A DNA stretch of 64,000 nt from Chitinophagales bacterium (GTDB lineage Bacteria; Bacteroidota; Bacteroidia; Chitinophagales; Saprospiraceae): positions 124,001-188,000 of the forward strand of contig JAFLBP010000008.1 of NCBI GenBank assembly GCA_017303875.1, read 5' to 3'. This document shows, piece after piece, positions 58,648 to 64,000 of this stretch (position 1 is its first letter; every line of letters begins with the position of its first letter). The notes beneath the pieces are model-generated. The model did not search any database, was not told where the DNA came from, and was given only the letters and a program-made list of their open reading frames with translations. The position numbers and the translations under genes were made by a program.

Positions 58648-59592
58648 ATGAATCGTCTCGCGATATATCTGTTTTGCGCTTTGTCTGTTTTTGGCGCGTC
58701 TTGTGAAGGTTTTTTCTCTCAGGTGGTGGAAATTGACCCGCCGGAGTACGAAAAATCACTGGTTTTTCATCAGTTGTTGTCGGACAGTGAAGACAGCATC
58801 CGGCTCATACTGAGCCGGAACCACGGGATTCTGGAGGTGGTCAACGACGACCGGAAGTGGTTTGTGTCGGGCGCTACGGTGGAGTGGTGGTCGGGCGGGC
58901 AGAAGGCCCTGACCTTATCGCCCCTGAGTGCGGATTCGGCTTTTGTGTATGTGGGCAAATTGCCGGCAGCGCCACAGCCCGGGCAGACGTATGAGATCCG
59001 GGTGTCGCATCCGGATTATCTGCCGGTTCGGGCGGAGCAGCAAATGCCCCAGCCGACGGAAGCGATTTCGGATGTGAAGCTGAGCCGGAATGTGAGCAGC
59101 GATCAGTATGGTACAAAGCTGGATGAGCTGGAGGTTTCATTCAAGGATGTGGCGGGTGTTGCGCAGTATTATGAAATGCGTTTGATCAAAGAGGAGCAGT
59201 TTGTTTTGTATCAGGGCCAGGATTCGATGGGTAACTGGTTGATTGATACGATTCGGTATGAGGCCAATGCGTATTTTGAAAACACTTTTGACCCCAATAT
59301 TGTATCGGGGTACAACAATACCATTTTGCTCAGCGACCGTTATTTTGACGGGGCGACGTACAAATTCCGGGGGCGTTTTTACGCGCCGTATTCGGAGCCG
59401 GAAGACCCGAAGCCTTATATTTTTATTTTGCGCAGCGTTTCGAAGGAGTACTATTTCTGGTCGAAATCGTATGAGCAGAGTTCACAGAACCAGGGCAATC
59501 CCTTTGTGGAGCCGGTTTCGGTGTACAACAACTTAGAGAACGGGTTGGGTATTTTTGGGTTGTACAGCGAGCGGCGTTTTGAGGTAGAGTAG
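58648..59592 (+). CDS. DUF4249-family lipoprotein
   Basis: 314 residues from the ATG at 58648, with a lipoprotein signal (lipobox GASC, Cys18). DUF4249 features: an N-terminal Ig-like domain (YEKSLVFHQLLSDSEDSIRL, SGATVEWWSGGQKALTLSPL, AAPQPGQTYEIRVSHPDYLP) and a C-terminal beta domain ending with SVSKEYYFWSKSYEQSSQNQ and NPFVEPVSVYNNLENGLGIF, which is diagnostic. These proteins follow TonB receptors, as here, and are presumed surface-exposed partners in uptake. A perfect terminator closes the pair. Confidence 0.88.
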   Translation: MNRLAIYLFCALSVFGASCEGFFSQVVEIDPPEYEKSLVFHQLLSDSEDSIRLILSRNHGILEVVNDDRKWFVSGATVEWWSGGQKALTLSPLSADSAFVYVGKLPAAPQPGQTYEIRVSHPDYLPVRAEQQMPQPTEAISDVKLSRNVSSDQYGTKLDELEVSFKDVAGVAQYYEMRLIKEEQFVLYQGQDSMGNWLIDTIRYEANAYFENTFDPNIVSGYNNTILLSDRYFDGATYKFRGRFYAPYSEPEDPKPYIFILRSVSKEYYFWSKSYEQSSQNQGNPFVEPVSVYNNLENGLGIFGLYSERRFEVE

Positions 59593-59648
59593 GGGGAGGA
59601 TTGCGATTGAGTAGTTCATGATGCGTTTTGAGGCGCTACCGCAATTTA

Positions 59649-59692
59649 CGGCCGCCCCGCGAGTACAAACTCGCGGGGCGGCCGTTTTTTTT
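59649..59692 (+). terminator. Perfect 16-bp rho-independent terminator
   Basis: CGGCCGCCCCGCGAGT (59649-59664) and its exact complement (59669-59684) around ACAA, followed by eight T residues. The strongest terminator in the window. Confidence 0.95.
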
Positions 59693-59798
59693 ACATTTAT
59701 TGCCGTTGAAGCATTAAAAAGCGCAAGCATTAACATATTTTAGCCTCTTTAGGGGTTATTTTAATGCCCATTTAATAAATTTGGTTGTTTTTAAAGTG

Positions 59799-59806
59799 TA
59801 TCTTTG
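59799..59806 (+). promoter_or_regulatory. -7 promoter element for the secreted-protein pair
   Basis: TATCTTTG, perfect consensus, 80 bases before the ATG at 59887 and downstream of the terminator at 59649. A TTTG lies 15 bases upstream, short for a -33 element. Confidence 0.55.
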
Positions 59807-59886
59807 CCTGATTTTTCATAAAATCATTTTTGCAAGTTTCCATTTTTATCGCCTGCGTTGTCGGCGATTAATAATTTCAGCATTTC

Positions 59887-60321
59887 ATGAAAAGAAAAAT
59901 TACATTCTTCTTGCCCGCTTTTTGCGCGTTGTGCATCATGTTACTGGGGGCTACCTCCGGGGCATTAAACGCACAAACATCTGCTTTTTCCAATGCTCCT
60001 GACGCACAGTCGGGTCGGGTATGGAAGAGCGAATCTCAGATCAATCAGATTCTTCAACAAGAGTTAGGCGAAACAGAAGTTGCCTTGGCGCAACCTAATC
60101 TGACAGATTGGGCGGAGGCTTCATTGCTTGCGTATCGCAGCATGCTGACTTTTGCTCAGGCAGGGCTGCAACAGCCCAAAGCTGATGTCGAGAATACCTT
60201 GAAACTTGCTTTTGAGCAAATGAAGAATGAGCCTGTATCCAATGCTACTGCCCGTTCCTGGGTGATCAGCGATATGGATGCTAAAAAAGACGAACTGATC
60301 GTGCGCCTGTCGGAGAACTAA
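59887..60321 (+). CDS. Small secreted helical protein
   Basis: 144 residues with a signal peptide (cleavage near LNAQT). The mature part is helical and Gln/Ala/Glu-rich (SESQINQILQQELGETEVAL, TFAQAGLQQPKADVENTLKL) without cysteines. Family not recognised. It is 48 bases upstream of the giant beta-helix gene, behind one promoter, so the two are probably made together; a chaperone, export partner or anchor for the large protein is one possibility, by position only. Confidence 0.65.
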   Translation: MKRKITFFLPAFCALCIMLLGATSGALNAQTSAFSNAPDAQSGRVWKSESQINQILQQELGETEVALAQPNLTDWAEASLLAYRSMLTFAQAGLQQPKADVENTLKLAFEQMKNEPVSNATARSWVISDMDAKKDELIVRLSEN

Positions 60322-60369
60322 TCGCCGCGGCTGTTTTCATTTTACTAATCATACAATCTCATAAAAGTT

Positions 60370-63300
60370 ATGCATCAAACAGCTACACCCAAGCCCGGCT
60401 TTGGTTCAGGCCTTCTGTTTGCACTTACGCTGTTCACTTTTGTGCTGGCGCCTGCGCTACAGGCACAGAATGTGAATGTTGCCGGCGCGCTTGTCGGTAA
60501 CGGTTCTTATCCGACCCTCGGCGATGCCTTCACGGCCATCAACGGCGGGGCGCAAACCGGCGCAACCATCACTGTCTCCATCGTTGGCAACACCACAGAA
60601 GCAGCTACTGCTGCGCTCAATCAAAACGATTGGAGCACGCTCAGCATCACTCCGAGCGGTGGCGCTGCCCGCACTATTACAGGCAGCTTTGTCGGTCATC
60701 TTGTCGAGTTGAACGGCGCCGACAATGTGAGCATTAACGGCTTGAATACAGGGGGTAACAGCCTGACGATTTCGAGCACGGCGTTGGGCGCATCTACGGC
60801 CCTTCGCTTTGTCAACGATGCTTCCAATAACCTCGTTACCAACTGCTCGCTTTTGGGTTCCGGCGACGCCTCTTTTGGCGTAGTGTCTTTCAGCTCCGGT
60901 ACAACAACCGGTAACGACGGCAACACCATCAGCAACTGTAATATTGGCCCGGCGGGTGCTGCCCTGCCTTTAAATGGTATCCACTCCCTCGGTACCAGTG
61001 CGGCCATTGACAATAGCGGAAACACGATTACGGGAAACAACATTTCCGACTTTTTCAGCGCTGGTTCCGCCACTAACGGTATGAATATCAATACCGGTAA
61101 CTCCGGCTGGACGATTACCAATAACAAACTTTTCCAAACGGCTACTCGTACCTACACCACTGCCAATACGCATAATGGTATTAACATTACCTCTGGTACT
61201 GGCTACACCATCAGTGGCAATACGATTGGTTTTGCCAATGCCTCCGGTACAGGCACTTATGCCATGGCTGGCACCATTGCTACCCGATTTATTGCGATTA
61301 ATCTTGGCCTTACTGCCGGTGCGCCGGCTTCTTCGGTGCAGGGCAATACTGTCACGAATATTATGTTGAACACCTCCAGCGGTGCAACTACCCTCAACGG
61401 TATTCTGTGTGGTATCAATGTTACTGGTGGCGATGCCAATATTGGGACCATTACCGGCAATACCCTTGGCGGCTCGAGCGGTGTTGAGCTGCTTAAGGCT
61501 GTAGCTACCACAACGGGTGGTTTGGTTGTGGGGATTAACTCCTCTTCCACCGGAAATATCAGCATACAGAATAACATTATTGGTGGTTTGTTCTCCTCTG
61601 GTATTACCGCAGCGGTTGCGGGCAGCGTTACCGGTATTAACGTATCCGGTGTTGCTGTTTCGATGAATATTTCTAACAATACTATTGGTAATACGACTGC
61701 CAATAATATGCAAGGTGGTACATTAGGGCTGACTACCGGCTCTTCGTTGGTATCGGGTATTAACCTGCCCTCTATTCCCACTATTGCTACGATCAATAAT
61801 AATACGGTTCAGAATTTGACGTCTTATGGTACCGGTACTTCTGGTTTTGTTCGTGGTATTTGGACCTCGCTTTCGTCTTCAAGCACGGCAAGCGGCTGGA
61901 GCATTTCCAATAATACCATCACCAACCTGACGACCAATGCCGCTACCACGGGTATTAGCAGCGGTGTATGCTCTGCTTTGGGTATTCACCATTTGTCGTC
62001 TCAGGGTTGTGTAATTTCACAAAACCAGATCAGTAATATTGCCAACATCAACACCACTGCAACTACGAATATCATCGTTGCGGGTATTATGTCGGCCAAT
62101 GGTACAGTAACTACTACCCTGGGTACGGATATTACCCGGAACCGTATCTGGAACCTCAGCAATTCGACTATTGGAACAACGGCCCTTACACCGCCTATGG
62201 TGGTTGGTATCGGCGTTCGTTCGGGTAATAGTGTTACAACTATTGCCAACAATATGATTTCGCTTGGTGAGGGTCAGACAACCAATACTTCTTTTATAGG
62301 TATCTGGAACAATAACGGTTCGACGCCCAATCCCACGAGCACGAATGTTTATCACAATAGTGTGACCATTGGTGGTACAGCGGCTTCGGGTGCGCTGCCC
62401 AGTTTTGGATATTTGCGCGCGCAGTATATCTCTGCGACTGCCAATACGGTGACGGTAGATGTTAAAAACAACATTTTGCAAAACAGTCGCAGTGGTGGTA
62501 CCGGACAGCATTTTGCCATCTCAAATAACTTTAATGCAACAACCTTGAGTGCAACCGGTTGGGCTTCCAATTTTAACGTACTCAATAGTGCTGACCCTAA
62601 TACGATCGGTCACTGGACGTCGGCACAGACTTTTGCCGGTTGGCAGGCCGCCTCTGCAGGCGATGGCAGTTCCATTTCCGGTACTCCTGTCAACTTTGTC
62701 AATACGGCAACTGCTGATTTGCATGTTGTATTTCCGCCCGCCTCTGTGGTGGAGTCTTCCGGCACTCCGATTGCGAGCGTAACGGTTGATTACGACGGCC
62801 AAGCACGCGCCTCATTGTCGCCGGTAGATATTGGCGCAGATGCAGGCAATTTTACCAATGCTCCATCGATTGCCCTGACACCACTTGGGCCAACCTGTGT
62901 TTCTGGCGCTCGCACCTTGGTAGCTACCATTACTGACCCTGATGGAGTGCCTACTGCCGGTGCAGGTTTGCCGGTATTGTACTGGCGTATCAATGCAGGT
63001 GCGTACACTGCCGCAACGGCCACTTTCCTGGGTAGTGATCAGTATAGTTTCAGCTTTGGGGCCGGTGCTGCTGTTGGCGATAACGTATTCTATTACATTG
63101 CTGCTCAGGATAATGTGGGCAATGTGGGTACTTCACCGCTGGCTGGTTCCGCCGGATTTACGGCTAATCCGCCAGCTGCTTCCACACCGCCAACCTCACC
63201 TTATTCCTATCTAATTCAGACCACTCTGAATGGTACGTATACGGTAGGCGCTTCGGGTACTTATCCTACGCTTACAGCTGCTGTTAACGCTTACAATAAT

Positions 63301-64000
63301 AGTTGCCTGAGCGGTCCGGTGATCTTTAGCCTGATAGATCCTTCGTATACAGCGGAGACACTTCCGATTACAATTAATAGCAATCCGGATGCCTCTGCTA
63401 CCAATACGCTGACCATCAAGCCGACAGGTATTTCTGCCATCACCGGTTCTTCGGCGGGGTCAATTATTCGTATCAATGGTGGAGATTTTATCACGATTGA
63501 TGGTAGTAGCGGCAGCACAGTGAACTCATTTTGCCCGCCCGTGGTAACGGCATCAAGGGATCTGACCATATCCAATACCAATACTGGAACAAGCAGTGCT
63601 GTGATCTGGATCAGCAGTGCAGCGACAGGCAACGGCGCTACGAATATTACGATCAAAAACTGTAATATTACGGGCAATGCCCCAACGACCACCTTTGCAG
63701 GTATTATCACGAGTGGAACTACTTTTGGTGGTGTAGCAGAAGCGCCGAACAGCAATAATACATTTGAAAACAATGCTATTACTGCATCACAATACGGTAT
63801 AGGCTTAGTTGGCCCTACCGGTAATGAGACAAACAACAAGGTAAAGGGCAATCTGATTGGGTCAACGGTTGCGGCGAGCAAAATTGGCTTTAACGGTGTT
63901 GCTTTATTCCAGCAACAGGATGTTGATTGTACCTTCAACAACATCACGGGAGTTGTTACCTCTACCACTTCCACCACTTCCGGTATTCGCGTTGCGGGTA
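60370..64000 (+). CDS. Giant secreted parallel beta-helix protein, 5' part
   Basis: Open from the ATG at 60370 to the window end: 1210 codons, incomplete at the 3' side. Signal peptide (LAPALQAQ) at about residue 34. The rest is Ser/Thr/Asn/Gly-rich with repeats of the NosD/right-handed beta-helix type: NITIKNCNITGN, TISNCNIGPAG, SISNNTITNLTTN, SIQNNIIGG, TINNNTVQNL. A beta-helix module begins at residue 36 (GALVGNGSYPTLGDAFTAIN) and a second, similar one at about 956 (TYTVGASGTYPTLTAAVNAY). Between them, about 830-950, is an Ig-like domain (VSGARTLVATITDPDGVPTA). The missing end would be expected to carry a T9SS domain. Likely a surface adhesin or glycan-binding/-cleaving protein. Several opposite-strand frames here are only shadows of its low-complexity codons. 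Confidence 0.88.
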   Translation, partial: MHQTATPKPGFGSGLLFALTLFTFVLAPALQAQNVNVAGALVGNGSYPTLGDAFTAINGGAQTGATITVSIVGNTTEAATAALNQNDWSTLSITPSGGAARTITGSFVGHLVELNGADNVSINGLNTGGNSLTISSTALGASTALRFVNDASNNLVTNCSLLGSGDASFGVVSFSSGTTTGNDGNTISNCNIGPAGAALPLNGIHSLGTSAAIDNSGNTITGNNISDFFSAGSATNGMNINTGNSGWTITNNKLFQTATRTYTTANTHNGINITSGTGYTISGNTIGFANASGTGTYAMAGTIATRFIAINLGLTAGAPASSVQGNTVTNIMLNTSSGATTLNGILCGINVTGGDANIGTITGNTLGGSSGVELLKAVATTTGGLVVGINSSSTGNISIQNNIIGGLFSSGITAAVAGSVTGINVSGVAVSMNISNNTIGNTTANNMQGGTLGLTTGSSLVSGINLPSIPTIATINNNTVQNLTSYGTGTSGFVRGIWTSLSSSSTASGWSISNNTITNLTTNAATTGISSGVCSALGIHHLSSQGCVISQNQISNIANINTTATTNIIVAGIMSANGTVTTTLGTDITRNRIWNLSNSTIGTTALTPPMVVGIGVRSGNSVTTIANNMISLGEGQTTNTSFIGIWNNNGSTPNPTSTNVYHNSVTIGGTAASGALPSFGYLRAQYISATANTVTVDVKNNILQNSRSGGTGQHFAISNNFNATTLSATGWASNFNVLNSADPNTIGHWTSAQTFAGWQAASAGDGSSISGTPVNFVNTATADLHVVFPPASVVESSGTPIASVTVDYDGQARASLSPVDIGADAGNFTNAPSIALTPLGPTCVSGARTLVATITDPDGVPTAGAGLPVLYWRINAGAYTAATATFLGSDQYSFSFGAGAAVGDNVFYYIAAQDNVGNVGTSPLAGSAGFTANPPAASTPPTSPYSYLIQTTLNGTYTVGASGTYPTLTAAVNAYNNSCLSGPVIFSLIDPSYTAETLPITINSNPDASATNTLTIKPTGISAITGSSAGSIIRINGGDFITIDGSSGSTVNSFCPPVVTASRDLTISNTNTGTSSAVIWISSAATGNGATNITIKNCNITGNAPTTTFAGIITSGTTFGGVAEAPNSNNTFENNAITASQYGIGLVGPTGNETNNKVKGNLIGSTVAASKIGFNGVALFQQQDVDCTFNNITGVVTSTTSTTSGIRVAG

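Noticed and set aside
60970..62511. Several minus-strand open frames opposite the giant surface protein
   Set aside because: They come from the Asn/Thr/Gly-biased codons of the plus-strand gene and contain only Val/Ile or Asn/Arg-rich translation.
1..64000. CRISPR arrays, tRNA and rRNA genes, intact insertion sequences
   Set aside because: I looked for regularly spaced identical repeats, clover-leaf ends with GGTTCGA-type loops, rRNA core sequences and transposase motifs, and found none I could support.

Overview
The window reads as a chromosomal segment of a Bacteroidota bacterium, most likely a Saprospiraceae/Chitinophagales-type environmental lineage. The reasons are two type IX secretion sorting domains of the A class and one of the B class, two TonB-dependent receptors with N-terminal carboxypeptidase-like domains, a DUF4249 lipoprotein, many perfect copies of the Bacteroidota -7 promoter element TAnnTTTG upstream of genes, and housekeeping genes typical of the group (icd, kmo, trhO, moxR/batD). 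The backbone is moderately GC-rich and densely coding. I see no tRNA, rRNA or CRISPR array.

Layout. 0-6.2 kb: GH3-type adenylating enzyme, a small unknown, isocitrate dehydrogenase, a lipoprotein, a two-gene HNH nuclease cassette and an FAD oxidoreductase. 6.3-20.2 kb: di-haem peroxidase, a TonB receptor, an NADP-binding reductase, a beta-propeller protein, a TMTC-like membrane TPR protein with a lipoprotein, a T9SS type B surface protein, an orphan relative of the HNH partner, and a secreted MORN-repeat caspase. 20.2-28 kb (minus strand): a tightly overlapping operon of a TMTC-like protein, two ABM-domain proteins and kynurenine 3-monooxygenase, then trhO and a GH2 beta-mannosidase. 28-43 kb: a peroxiredoxin-fold protein without its catalytic cysteine, MscS channel, M1 aminopeptidase, two tiny ORFs, a YncE-phosphoesterase, a large secreted PKD/TIM-barrel protein, a vanadium-haloperoxidase-like protein with MopE-type metal repeats, and an MFS transporter. 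43-50 kb: a Cys-rich secreted protein, a membrane protein with moxR, batD, a LOG-family enzyme and a universal stress protein.

50.1-56.0 kb is an AT-rich defence island. A Gabija-like pair (OLD-type ATPase/TOPRIM nuclease and UvrD-like helicase) is followed by a RhuM protein. It is embedded among what look like shreds of a type I restriction-modification operon: a probable HsdS tail on the left and two HsdR-like N-termini on either side of rhuM. It ends in a scar where the first about 28 codons of recR, with its promoter, run into the tail of an unrelated gene. 56-64 kb returns to the backbone: a TonB receptor/DUF4249 lipoprotein pair, a perfect terminator, a small secreted protein and the first 1210 codons of a giant beta-helix surface protein that leaves the window.

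A second theme is intergenic. Four of the convergent gene junctions (6.2, 12.7, 20.2 and 35.4 kb) carry a long imperfect palindrome of one recognisable family: arms containing ATGCTTGATTTT and, in three, a TGATAATCA centre. It fits between, and partly supplies, the two opposing stop codons. Further structured repeats lie at 17.9-18.05 kb and 41.8-41.9 kb, and a 57-bp sequence is shared between 32.8 and 43.8 kb.
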